Shown: positions 47,784-58,711 of the stretch, piece by piece
Layout of the letters: each line of letters begins with the position of its first letter
Numbering within the stretch: position 1 is the first letter of the stretch
Assembly: GCA_947069175.1 (NCBI GenBank)
Contig: CAMTDV010000027.1
Coordinates: forward strand, 41,119,369-41,183,368
Direction of reading: 5' to 3'
Source: Scalesia atractyloides
Taxonomy: Eukaryota > Streptophyta > Magnoliopsida > Asterales > Asteraceae
DNA: 64,000 nucleotides
Position numbers and translations under genes: made by a program
Notes under the pieces: generated by a model
What the model saw: only the letters and a program-made list of their open reading frames with translations
The model's database searches: none
What the model was told of the DNA's origin: nothing

Positions 47784-48920
47784 TCAGCCACCAGGATTCG
47801 TTGACAAACGGAATCCCAACTTTGTCTGTCGCCTCAAAAAGTCTTTATATGGTCTTAAACAAGCACCTTGGGCTTCGTACACTCGGTTCGCCAAGTACAT
47901 TCTTTCACATGGTTTTAAAAGCAATGCTTGTGATCATTCGTTGTTCATATACAGTAATGGTACTAATGTGGCTTATTTGTTACTATATGTCAATGATATT
48001 GTTTTGACCGCCTCTGCAACAATTCTCCTTCATAAGATTATTGATATGCTATCACGGGAGTTTGCAATGATAGACTTGGGGAAATTGCATCATTTTCTGG
48101 GCATCATGGTCACTCGACAGAAGAACTGTCTTTTTTATCACAGGCACAATACACTAAAGACATCATCGCTCGTGCATCAATGTCTAATTGTAAACCGGTG
48201 TTACTCTGACTGATATGGCTGCAAAACTTAGTGCTACAGACAGGATTCCGTTTCATGATCCGACGTTATACCGAAGTTTGGCAGGGGCATCACAGTATCT
48301 CACATGTACTAGACTAGATATTTCTTATGTTGTCCAGCAAATTTGTCTTTTTATGCATGATCCTCGGGAGCCACATTTTAATTTCTTGAAACGCATTATC
48401 CGGTATTTACAGGGCACCATTTAGTATGGTCTTCGGATCGTACAGTCCCCCATCACCTTATTAGTCGCATATTCTGATGCTGATTGGGGAGGTTGCCCAG
48501 ATTCATGACGCTCCACTAGTGGGTATTGTGTATTCATAGGTAACAATTTGCTTTCCTGGTCTTCTAAATGTCAACCGACAATATCCTGTTCCAGTGTTGA
48601 AGCTGAATACCAAGGTGTGGCCAATGTTGTTTCCGAGGCAACATGGATACACAATCTTCTCCTAGAGTTACATACACCATTGCAATAGGCATCTATTGTT
48701 TATTGTGATAATGTTTTAGCTATCTACCTCTTCGATAATCCGTACAACATCAACGGACGAAGCATATTGAAATCGCTATTCATTTTATCAGAGAGAAAGT
48801 CCGGATCGGCAATATTCGAGTTCTCCATGTTCCATCTTCGCTGCAATATGTAGTTATCTTTACCAAGGGAACTCAAGACAGTTGCTCCAGTCTTTTCGGT
48901 CCAGTTTGAACGTTTGTCCT
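47784..48920 (+). pseudogene. Copia B RT C-terminal part and RNase H (broken)
   Basis: RT resumes after the target duplication with PPGFVDKRNPNFVCRLKKSL and YGLKQAP. The catalytic box reads LLLYVNDIVLTAS, with Asn where YVDD has its first Asp. GKLHHFLGI, a frameshift near 48130-48215, and YRSLAGASQYLTCTRLDISY follow. RNase H starts YSDADWGG (48474) and includes WSSKCQPTISCSSVEAEYQG and a TAG in place of a residue near 48507. FTKGTQD near 48863 ends it. The YVND change plus stops mean no activity. Confidence 0.9.
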
Positions 48921-48942
48921 CCGCCCGCTCAAACTACGGCGG

Positions 48943-49120
48943 TGTCTTAGCCGATATTATTGATAGTATTTTAGGAGTAGATTATCATTGATTTTAGTCC
49001 TTTATATCTCTTAAATATTCTTGTATATCTGGTCCTATTTTTACGATTGTATATTCTCTATTTAAAGGGCAACATTATTCAATACAGATCATCAATAATT
49101 TCATACCATAAATACTTTTA
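48943..49120 (+). repeat. 3' LTR of copia element B
   Basis: TGTCTTAGCCGATATTATTG...AATACTTTTA, preceded by the degenerate end of pol (ccgctcaaactacggcgg). Matches 28068-28240. Confidence 0.88.
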
Positions 49121-49466
49121 GAAAGGATTAATTATGGAATTTGAATTAGAGTAAAAACCATTTAATACTTCAAAAATTTTAAATTCAATCTAATTGACAA
49201 GTAAGGAAAAAATTGTTATTGTATTTGTTTTTAATGTTAATGAGACTATCAAGTTTTTAATATCAAATTTTAGTTCATAATTAAGGGAAAATTTAAATAT
49301 ATATATTCAAGATTTAATGAGGAAACTTTAAACCATATCTTGTGATAAAACCCTTATATTTTCCCTCCTAAACACAATAACAATAGATTAAAAGGTTGGC
49401 ACGTGGCACTTGATAGTCTAAGTGAACGCCAAGTGCCATAGATTGGTTTTGATTTATTATAATTTT
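49121..49466. other. Flank between copia B and Helitron
   Basis: AT-rich, no gene. The stretch 49137-49280 (gaatttgaattagag..., tatttgtttttaat...) weakly resembles the left flank of copia B at 27796-27960, suggesting an older repeat into which copia B inserted. Confidence 0.4.
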
Positions 49467-49477
49467 CTAGTAGTAAA

Positions 49478-49497
49478 ACCCGTGTGCAAACATGGGT
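49478..49497 (-). other. Helitron 3' terminal hairpin
   Basis: ACCCGTG TGCAAA CATGGGT forms a 7-bp stem (one G-U pair) with a 6-nt loop, 7 bp before the CTAG end. This is the position expected of the Helitron terminator. Confidence 0.7.
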
Positions 49498-49858
49498 GCT
49501 GTTTAGAAAATTTATATACCACATTTTATTAAACAACACATCACTATACTTATTCAAATTCCAACATCACTAATCAAAATAATAAGAAATGCACATGTTA
49601 TAGAAGCTTTTGGCACTACTCGAGCTCGCCCGACTTTCCCATGTTTGAGCAACAATCCATCACTCCATCCAACTCCAGCCCCAATTATATGTTGCGAGAT
49701 TGGAACCATTGGCGTCTAAATTAGAATTAGAATGCGCCCTCCACTGCAAATATCTGGAAAATCAACAAATTTCCTTTTAGATTGAGAAAGTCAAACCCTT
49801 TGACCTTTTTTGGTCAACTGGATATATTTTTTCCGATGTCAGAATTTGCATTACCTCA

Positions 49859-50265
49859 AGATCACGGCCAATAGCATTTTGCCTCAACTGATTTTCAATC
49901 TTCTTTTGTTTGAGCCCGCTATCTGTACTTGTGTCATGTTCCACAATTAAAGATTTCTTAATTTATTCGACGTTTGCTTTTTGCCATAATCGCCTTCCAT
50001 AAGCATATGCAATCTTACTATTCGTTTCGAATTGTAGCATAACTTTCATACCTGAACCAAATAATCAAACATCTGTGTAATTTAGACTTTTACCAAATAT
50101 TTGGTGAGACATGATAATATTTGCAATCATAATAACCAAGTGTTACATACCTTAAAACCCCTTAATGCAGTTTGAATCCGTGTCGCTATTGTATCTTCAG
50201 TAAGCGGATCGACAGCCTCACAGTGACGCTTAATGCTAACAATATTTGTTAGTTTCTCTGTGAAA
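49859..50265 (-). pseudogene. Captured IQ67-domain (IQD)-like gene fragment
   Basis: The exon 50265-50151 is open and reads ...VDPLTED then TIATRIQTALRGFK. It ends at a good donor AAG|GTATGT in phase 0 shortly after the IQ core. IQD calmodulin-binding proteins carry a conserved phase-0 intron at that point of the IQ67 domain. A candidate next exon begins after TTGGTTCAG (acceptor at 50052-50054) but is frameshifted. Its later part, GLKQKKIENQLRQNAIGRDL (about 49900), resembles the IQD segment after IQ67. Two independent similarities raise confidence, but neither was searched. It would not be functional. Confidence 0.42.
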
Positions 50266-51089
50266 CTGATTTTGATATAAATCCATTTTTTCAGTTAGTG
50301 AAAATCCTGTGACATATTACAAATGTTAGAACAACACATATAGATACATACATATGAAGTTATGAAGCTAACAGCGGTATAAAACTTTAAGTTTACTTTT
50401 CTAAGATGTTAAAGAATAAAAATAGACATGAGTAATTTATAAAAAAAATAGAGAATGTTCGTTTTAAGGAGCCGAGGTGGAACCAGAAGCAACAATTGTA
50501 GGGCGTGACTAGGGTGCTGATCTTGACGGTGCTACCTTTTTAGAAACAATTGCTCTCGTCCTCTACTGCTCCGGTTCAGAATTATTCCTATCAGAACCAT
50601 AAATCCCAACTACAGTTTCATTTGGTGTAAAAGTTGATAAAAAATCAATCTAAAACAATGTATGGAAAGAAAGTTAAAGACGTAAATGAATATCGATACT
50701 TAGTTGTGTGGATTAGGAGAATGGCCGAAGTCAGGGACCTGATAAACACAATTTGAAATCTCAAAAATCTTAGAAATATTTAAAAACTAAATTTCAAAAT
50801 CATTGATCATAGACGTAATTTTTCAAACGATTTACATTCACTCTTACTTGGTGATAACCGTTTTGGGTATTCCTTGACAGATAGAAAATGAAAACAATAA
50901 CAATTACATATGATTAAAATTTAAAGTATTAAAAAAGTAAAAATTACATATGAAAAAAGAAAACTAACCAGACACTTTAACTCTAATAGAAAGAATCAAG
51001 AAACTTTAACTTCAACTCCATCGAGCACTGAACTTCTCGATGTATGTCCTTGATCATTGTCATGAACTCCAGGTCTCTATCTCCACACT

Positions 51090-51305
51090 TTATATTACTC
51101 CAACACACAGGGCACGAACGGAAGTCGCCTGCATGGCCCTCAAGTTTCTCGAAACCTGTTTTTTTGTCAGCAGACCAAGTTGCAGTCCATTAAAACACCT
51201 CTTCAACTCTTGAAGAGTAGACCTATCAGCATAAACTTGCTCTTCGATAAGTTTAATAAAGCGTTGCTTTAAATCGTAAGATTGTGCAGAAGTATATGAT
51301 GCCAT
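51090..51305 (-). CDS. Short ORF in Helitron, unknown
   Basis: 71 codons from an ATG at 51305 (MASYTSAQSYDLKQRF...), with amphipathic, helix-like composition (KLIEEQVYADRSTLQELKRC) and codon use that looks coding. It ends at a TAA. I recognise no domain. It is divergent from the plus-strand ORF at 51797 with about 490 bp between. It could be a single exon of a captured gene. Confidence 0.3.
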   Translation of the reverse strand: MASYTSAQSYDLKQRFIKLIEEQVYADRSTLQELKRCFNGLQLGLLTKKQVSRNLRAMQATSVRALCVGVI

Positions 51306-51691
51306 TTTATGTTATCACTAAACTGATGCAAAATAATAATAGTTGCTCTTCTATTTCACTAAATGAATCGGTGTATGATGCAAAACATTTGAATTGGCAA
51401 TAGTATTATATAGTAAAATATCTAACAGCCCAAATGTCAGATTTAAATGCAAGCATTAAATAAAAATTTACATTTAAAAATCATGTAAATTTATTGAATA
51501 AAGAGGGAAAACATGTAAATTTAATATAAACATGTACATTTATTTACAAAAACCCTATGCATTTAATGCAAAACCTTTTAAAAACAGGTTATCACATATC
51601 TAGAAACCCAAAGAACAGATTTAAACCTTCAAAAACAGGTTATCACAATTAGGAATCATCTCTTCATTTAACATATCAAACATTGTAAACA

Positions 51692-51700
51692 CTATAAAAG
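51692..51700 (+). promoter_or_regulatory. TATA-like box upstream of short ORF
   Basis: CTATAAAAG lies 105 bp before the ATG at 51797. Between them is an A/C-rich leader of the kind seen in plant 5' UTRs (catcaacaattcac, ccaaaaacaaacc). Confidence 0.4.
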
Positions 51701-51796
51701 GCTCATAATTAGTTTAGTTGAACGCATCAACAATTCACTTTTAAAAAACTTTTGATCCAAAAACAAACCATCCAAAACCACTCACACTCTTTCTAA

Positions 51797-52084
51797 ATGA
51801 CAAACAGAACCTTCTACCATTGGGCAAATACTAACGCTGTTAAAATGGAATTTTCAAGATGGTCACTCCAAGAACAGAGAACAGATGAAGAACTCAACCA
51901 AAAAGTTGCTATCGTGGGTGACAATTATTACAAGCAAACCTAGAGTAGCATTGTACTGTTGGATGAAGTAGTCCATTCCACTCCATCAGAGTTCAAACAG
52001 AAGAGTTTATCACACAACTGCTGCAACAGGATCAGAAGAACTTGTGATATGCTAGCTAATCTGCAAACTAAAAGAAAAAAATGA
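51797..52084 (+). pseudogene. Short gene-like ORF with one in-frame stop, unknown
   Basis: ATG at 51797 opens MTNRTFYHWANTNAVKMEFS for 48 codons to a TAG at 51941. The same frame stays open for another 46 codons (LLDEVVHSTPSEFKQK...MLANLQTKRKK) to TGA at 52082. It has a TATA-like element and leader upstream and an AT-rich, polyadenylation-like region downstream (gaatgaaaaaaaaa). It looks like a small captured gene with a nonsense change. No family is recognised. Confidence 0.35.
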
Positions 52085-52476
52085 AATTGCATGGAAGAAG
52101 GCGAGAGTCATAGATATCCTAGGAAGTGTTAATTGTAGCGTGTAATGTTTAATATTTTTCAAAATCAGAGTTTTGTAATACTATCTAAGATCGAATGAAA
52201 AAAAAATTCGGACTTTGTTTTTTGTGGAGTTACAATCATTATTAGTGATCAATTAGCGAAATGACAACTTTACCCTTTAATTCCTAATATAACTTATCGA
52301 ATGAATAAAATACTCTTTAATTATCAGTGATCAATTAGTAAACAAAGTATGACATAAGGAAATAACGTATTGATTTCAAACATTCCATCTATCAAATATC
52401 TCATTTCCTTAACTAAACTTAAACCTTAAAATTAACAATAGTAATCACAAATCGATAAATTCAAACTCAAATTTTC

Positions 52477-52479
<3 letters not shown>

Positions 52480-52527
<48 letters not shown>
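52480..52527. repeat. (AT)n microsatellite
   Basis: About 23 AT dinucleotides in the middle of the Helitron. Confidence 0.97.
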
Positions 52528-52530
<3 letters not shown>

Positions 52531-52739
52531 CAGTAAACTTTGCCAATACATGGATTACTATCAAATTAGAATACCAAATAACAATTATATTCATCATTTA
52601 ATAATAACATAAGTTTATCATATATCTAATGTATATAATATAATCATACTAATGTGATTCTTTTAAGTTTGCCTCTTTTTCCTAACCTAACTAAAAATCA
52701 ATTATTGATCATCCCTGCGATGAAAGTTAAACATCCAGA

Positions 52740-53130
52740 TCAATTCATTTACAGTTACACAAATTCACCATAACACAAATAAAATTACGTAAATTTAGTT
52801 AAACACAAATGAAATTATGTAAATTAAGTATAGCACAAATAAAACTATAAATTCAGTATAGCATAAATCAGACTATATAAACTCAGTATTACACAAATCA
52901 AACTATAAAAATTCAGCATGACACATAATAAAACTGATCCTAAAACTTACTGAGATATGATACCTAACTGATCACAAGACATACTAAAACATAAATCAGA
53001 ACTGGTCACAAAATGCTGAAATATGATATCGAACCAATCACAAAACATTGAAAACATATAACAAACAGATCACAAACTAATAAAATACGATACTAAACCA
53101 CTCACAAAACACTGAGCATATAACAAACAG
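52740..53130. repeat. Short degenerate repeats in Helitron
   Basis: Units of the form 'cacaaataaaactataaattcagtata' recur at about 30-35-bp spacing from 52750 to 52940. A second set, 'atcacaaaacatact...aacata', runs to 53130. Non-coding. Confidence 0.65.
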
Positions 53131-53265
53131 ATCACACGACATATAACTATAGCTCATTATTCAAAGTAAATATGCATCATCTACTTACCGCTGCAAATGT
53201 GATCATTCAAAAAAGTACTATTAATGTTAAAACTATATACTAATAATTGAATTATTAAAAACAAC

Positions 53266-53339
53266 CTTGTAGACCGCCTTAATTTGTTCGCGGACGACAA
53301 TGCAGCCGACTTATCATCATCCGAAGCCGCTTCACTCAT
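53266..53339 (-). pseudogene. Candidate captured first exon
   Basis: The minus strand opens with ATG at 53339 (MSEAASDDDKSAALSSANKL then RRSTR) and reaches ACAAG|GTTGTT, a donor-like site at 53266/53265. GC content and codon use stand out from the AT-rich surroundings. It is preceded by a CGGCTAC-repeat leader. No family is recognised from so short a piece. Confidence 0.4.
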
Positions 53340-53399
53340 CGTAGCCGTAGCCGCTACAAACAGATGGTGGTTTTTGTGGACAGGTTACCTAAAAGAGGG

Positions 53400-55103
53400 A
53401 TTAAAAGATTAGTTAATACATTTTATACCTTGATTCTGAATCTCTAAAGGAATATTTTCAATATGACAATAAGAATATACTCATTTAGCATCACTTGCAT
53501 AAAGCTTTTGTAGAAGGCTAAATATAACCTATGCACGTCCAGGTGGTTTTCATATAAGCATCACCTACAAAATGCACTCCAGATCCATGCTTAGAAAAAA
53601 ATGAAGAAACAGTCGTACCACATTCTTCCCATCACTATTTATCGTTGCATATTTGAAACATGAAGCACATAGTTATTCTTAGTTGTGTTGTTCATCTAAA
53701 GTACAAACCAAAAAATTAACACCTGAATCAGCTATTATTCTAAACCTTTTTTTCCAAAATAATCACTCCGTGAGTGTTAAATCAAATTGAATTAAAGTGT
53801 ATAGCGTTACTTACATGCTTACCATTGAACATACTATCAATCTTTTGTTTAAGATGTGCTTCTTGTATTAGAAAATAAGATGATGAGAAAATATTTCTTT
53901 TTTAGCAAATACCCTTTTTGCTGATGCATTTGCACTTTTGTGCCTTAACAATTTAAATCAGCTTGTTGCAATGTAGATTTAGTGATTAAAAAACACCTAC
54001 CAAAAGTACAGCAACTTTGGGAAAATATCAATAGACATGATAAGCAAAATTCCAAGCAACGTTACTGAGCTTGATATAATTAAACTGCTCATTAGCATGA
54101 AAATAACAACCAACACTCAATCCTTGTGTAAACCCTAATACTCTTCAGTCCATTACACAATGAATGCCTCCAACAATCAAAACAAATCCTAAAATTAGAA
54201 GCTACTCACTAATAAACAACAATTAACCAAAATACGTAATTAATACCAATCGGAAGCTACTCAACCTAAACCCTAAAACATGAATACTAATGCTAAAAGT
54301 TCGGATGAAAAGAGAAATAAGACCTGCAAATTACTCAAAAACCACAAGCATATACTAAGAAAACCTTACAAATCCATCAATAACAAATTTAAAAAAACAA
54401 AAAAATGAGAATAACCTGACAGATTATATACTTATAGAGCTGAGTGAACCGAATGGAAGGTGAAGAAGATGAAGAGCAAAACTTCTACAACACACACAAA
54501 GAAGATCAAACTCACAAATGCTTTACATCAATTAACATACAGCATACCTTGATTCCATGAGCAATTACACCGTGTACTTCAATTGTCATAGAGCAATTGA
54601 GATATTTGAAGAGGAATCAATGCTCTAAATCAACAACTTTGATGTTAAGATGACAGAGATGCTTGGAATCAGTGTCGTGACGAAACATGAAGACTGTTGC
54701 TCGCGGCGTTGGATCTAAAAGCCTCAAGATTGTTGCAGGCTTAGTTGAACCAAATAAGTGTTCATACACTACATACATCGAGAGAGTAACAATTGTTATC
54801 CCTGCTATTTCTTCTTGTGCTTTAATGTAGGGTTTCTTGAGAGAGAATGTAGAGAGAGAAAGTGGGATATGAATTTGAAATGTGAGGGTCCGAAGGAGGG
54901 ATGTAATGATTCTCTAATTTGAAATTGAAATGAAGAGGGTAAATTTTGATATTTGAAATTCAAATGAAGAGGACAAATTTTGATTTTTGTATTTTAAATT
55001 ATGATACAATAATGACATAATATTGGCATTGTTAGACAGCCTAAATGACTACCTCCTCGGCATTGTGATGTCATTGTCTATCTCTTCTTTTATTGATAGA
55101 GGA
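53400..55103. other. Helitron 5' half, no recognised gene
   Basis: AT-rich with intron-like texture. The subterminal part (54830-55000) has 'gagagagaa' runs and repeated 'gaagaggrcaaattttgat' units (54943 and 54968), similar in style to the subterminal part of the first Helitron (13960-14050). Confidence 0.45.
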
Positions 55104-55179
55104 TATTATAGATATAGATTATAGATATGCGGATTTAATGTTAGCAATCAAATTACAAGATGCAATTTAAACTAAATAA

Positions 55180-55188
55180 ATAGATCTT
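55180..55188. repeat. MULE target-site duplication (left)
   Basis: ATAGATCTT, matched by CTAGATCTT at 60131-60139: 9 bp with one difference. Confidence 0.75.
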
Positions 55189-55360
55189 AGTGTAAATTGC
55201 CTAGATGGTTCCTTTGGTTTGTCAGTTATTTATATTTTGACCCCAACTTTCTAAAATTACATGTATCTTCCATGTGGTTTGACAAGTTATTACTCAAATA
55301 ATCCCTATATTGAAAGGTTGTTAAGTTTTTAAGTTAATTGTGTGTAAAATGACAATCATA
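55189..55360 (+). repeat. MULE left terminal inverted repeat
   Basis: Pairs with 59965-60130 in reverse complement, by eye about four bases in five. Shared blocks include TTTGGTTTGTCAGTT, ACTTTCTAAAATTACATGTA and GTGTGTAAAAT. Inverted similarity seems to resume further in: 56270-56330 (atatacttagactttaccccacccacac) against the complement of 59870-59935. Confidence 0.85.
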
Positions 55361-55562
55361 CCATTACCAGTTTTAAAATAAATTAAACATTAAAATCATT
55401 ATTTATTATATTATATTATATTATTATTATTGATAGAAGCTAATAGATAGTAATTTAATATTATATATATTTATTATTTTAGTATTATAATAATTATTAT
55501 TTTCTTGACTTTTAAGTTAAATACATTTTTATAATTTTCTTAACTTTAATGATTTTTTTATC

Positions 55563-56060
55563 ACGGGTAGGGAAAAGCTTGGTGTCAACTGGTATCGAAA
55601 ATACCGGTACAGTCTTATTCGTTACCGGTACATGAAGGTAAACACCGGCACTAGCCTAGTACAGAAAACGCCAAAAGCCGGTACCGAATTTATATTGAAA
55701 ATCTTTTAGTTCAGTAAATTCGGTACTTCTCCCCGGTACCATTTGCTTATCCCTTATCACGGGTATCGTACGAACAATAATTGTTGTACACCTTTTTTTC
55801 TTGATTTTCTTCAACTTTTAATGATTTCTATTTTTTTAGTTTTAAGGGTAGGGATGAGCTCGGTGCCAACCGATACTTGAAATACCGGTTACGGTACCGA
55901 TACCGGTATAGGAAAGTAAAAACCAGGGCGAACCAGTACCAGAAATGCCAAAAGTCAGTACCAAATTGGTACTTAAGATCTTTTGATTCGGGAAATTCGG
56001 TACTAGTACCCAATACTATTTGCTCATCTCTGACCACGGGTTTCATACGAACAACATCGT
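55563..56060. repeat. Duplicated ~280-bp GGTACC-rich repeat
   Basis: 'cacgggtagggaaaagcttggtgtcaactggtatcgaaaataccggtac...' at 55561 recurs at 55848 as 'agggtagggatgagctcggtgccaaccgatacttgaaataccggttac...'. Both contain many GGTACCGG/CCGGTACC words, 'gccaaaag(c/t)c(a/g)gtacc' and 'acgggt(a/t)tc(g/a)tacgaacaa'. I recall such GGTACC-rich dispersed repeats in Asteraceae. The ORFs at 55828-56197 derive from it. Confidence 0.8.
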
Positions 56061-56667
56061 TACCATACAATTTTTTTTATCGATTTTCTTTCGATTATTT
56101 TTTAGTGTTTTATTATACATTTTCTTTTTATTATTATCAGCGATTCCGTTCACAAGACATTCGTAATGATTTCAAAACACATATAACCACAGACTAAATG
56201 ATAAAAAAAATCGTCATAACGTAACTTTTTTAAAGCTGGTAAATATAATTCCTGCAGCCCCATCATTTTATTTAAATATAATATACTTAGACTTTACCCC
56301 ACCCACACTCATCTTCATCTCCGAGGAGCATCACTGTTCCGGCGACCACATTGCCGGTGACCAATTTAAGTATATAATTACACAAAAGGCTTTCCCAGTA
56401 GAAACCAAAGAAGTACGCAGACTAACGACCATAAATCTGAACAATACCCAACTGCACATGGAAACTCCAAATCTACACCCTCTTTTTGTACAAACTCTAT
56501 TAACAACTTTGGGCTAGGATTACATGGATATCTGAACTAATATCTATTATAATATTGCTTAGCAATTCTATGGTGTCATTACTCACTAGTTGGTGCAAAT
56601 GACACATCATGTTGAACTCTCTTTCTGAGGGTCAATACTTGATTTAGGTCAATAAAGAGGTGCCCAA
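56061..56667. other. MULE interior, no gene
   Basis: AT-rich, then a stretch with 'ccggcgacca...gccggtgacca' near 56340-56362 that is GC-richer but has no open frame of note. Confidence 0.45.
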
Positions 56668-58668
56668 TGTCACACCCGCTAAAATCAGAGTTTGGCGTAA
56701 TCTGACCGGTAACTTCATTGCACAGCGAAAGTGTATAAAATGCTAAGACTTCTAGAAAGCGAATGCCCGCTAAGTACTCGAATCCCCATGGGTTCTCCTA
56801 TTTCAACCGTGCCATAATCTGAATGTATAATCTGAGAAAGAACATGCGAAAAATCAACATAGGGTTGGCGAGTTCATAGATTATTTGAAAAAGATTTTAA
56901 ATAAATCTTTTTAGTAGCTGGTTTAAATAATGGTTGAGAAAAGTAATTAAACCATTTTCACTGGCATGTTTAGCTGAAAACATTTTATTTGTAAAACTTG
57001 TATAGCTGTAACGTCCGTGTCGCATTAACATTTGAGAGTTCGTCTATAATAATGTGGTATGTAACGTGTCAATGAACTTGATGATCATTAATGTTTTGTA
57101 AGGACATTAATATGTGTGACGACATAGGACGCACTCAACCCTAGACGATTTAGTACCGATTAGCGATCGGCTGGGACAACAAAAGCACTACATGCGGCAC
57201 TCAAGGACCCATGAGTGGGGCTCGCCTGTACCCGATAGATCTACCACTTTTGTTCCGTGGTCTTATAAAAAATTATTGGTGCTTAAGAGAGACCCTATTC
57301 GCACATGATCTAATATTTCAATTCCATAGCTAAAGCATACCATTAAAACATGTATTTCCCTCGTGAGTTGTAAAACCGACAACATTTTTAGAAGAAAGGG
57401 GGCCTAAAATCACAGAGTCTCTGTGCCTCACACAAGTGAGAATGGGCCTAGCCCGTTTGAGTCTAAAAGCAGGACCAACCAGTCCTCTTATTTGTATGTA
57501 GGCAACCCAGTCCCGTTGTAACTAGGACAATCTCGTCATTAGTCATGAAACTCATACACGTTTCGAAAATACGCGTATATTTTGTAAAACCGGTATGTTG
57601 AGCATAAACCTTTTGTAAACCATTTGATTTTATTGAAATCCTTTCGCAACCTGGTTTAGAAATACAAATTATCGTCATCAAAATTTTGTGTACTTTTGCA
57701 AAACTTGCATATTTTTCCACCCCGAAAGTAAAAAGTGAGGGCTATGAACTCACCTGATTAGTAAGGTATGCTCCAAATACCACAAATAAATAGCAGTGCC
57801 CATGTGTACGTGCGGCGACCTAACCCTGCCCTAAGTGATATTAAGACACATTTAAAGTCTATTCTACGTTCATAACATTCATGCCTGACATGTATTCGAT
57901 TCACCCAACACGACTCGACGTATTAATATATTTCACTTTTAAAAAGGTTCAACTCATGGGTTCGACCCGACAAGCGTTGGTGATATGTTACCCGACTACC
58001 CAAGTATATTCATTTAGACTTATAAATAAATCTAGATGTATATATGACCAAAGTAGTATACCACATAGTTCGTGTTTTGTCTCAACAAATAAATAAATAT
58101 ATATCATATATTTATTTTTAGACAACGTACTTCCAAGCACGTCAGGTATTGTAGGAAATATAATATATATTAGTTTTATACAAAAAAATTATCCCAGTAA
58201 TACTATTTAAATATAAGTTAAATATAAGGCATAATAATTCATAGATCACCTTTCAAACCTCTATACCTTAAGTCGACGTTTGGTTTTATAAAATCACAAC
58301 TTTCTTACAAATTTTAAATGCTTCACATGCTTTTGAAACAAATAGACTTGGGAAAAATATTTATAAGTGTGACTGTTCTACTACGAAGTCAGCATAATTG
58401 GTTAAAACAAAACTTATATTATTTTAGTTTAAAATGATTGTTGAGTGTAATTTATTATTGTATCAAGTTAAAAAATAATTATACATGATCACGACATATG
58501 TAATGAGCAAGATGTTAGGCCTAGTTACAAAGTTTATTACCATACAAATATTTACATATTTACAGAATATGTAAGAACTCAACATGAAAAGTTATTAAAC
58601 AAACTTAGAGTTAGGAATACTTACAGGAAGGAAAACAAGAATTATGATGTCTCGTAGTAAATTCCAAA

Positions 58669-58711
<43 letters not shown>

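Larger units (their letters stand above)
28068..49120 (+). mobile_element. Ty1/copia element B, opened by two nested retroelements
   Basis: The parts are a 5' LTR (28068-28240), PBS, gag, protease, integrase, RT, RNase H and a 3' LTR (48943-49120). Insertions at 30738-35792 and 36483-47783 account for about 16.4 kb. The remaining roughly 4.7 kb is the normal size of a copia element with short LTRs. Coding order is PR-IN-RT-RH, which defines Ty1/copia. The two LTRs differ at about 10 of 165 aligned positions by my count, and every frame is broken. Confidence 0.9.
49467..55103 (-). mobile_element. Helitron (5.6 kb) with captured gene-like fragments
   Basis: The minus-strand 5' end TCCTCTATCAATAAAAGAAG is at 55103 with A just outside, as for insertion between A and T. 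The 3' end at 49467 is ...TTTTACTACTAG, a CTAG terminus 7 bp from a hairpin. Outside it lies A rather than the expected T. The ends resemble those of the 11822-14243 Helitron. No Rep/helicase signature is seen, so it is non-autonomous. It contains an IQ-domain-like exon, a short initial exon and small ORFs. An (AT)n tract splits it near 52500. Confidence 0.65.
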
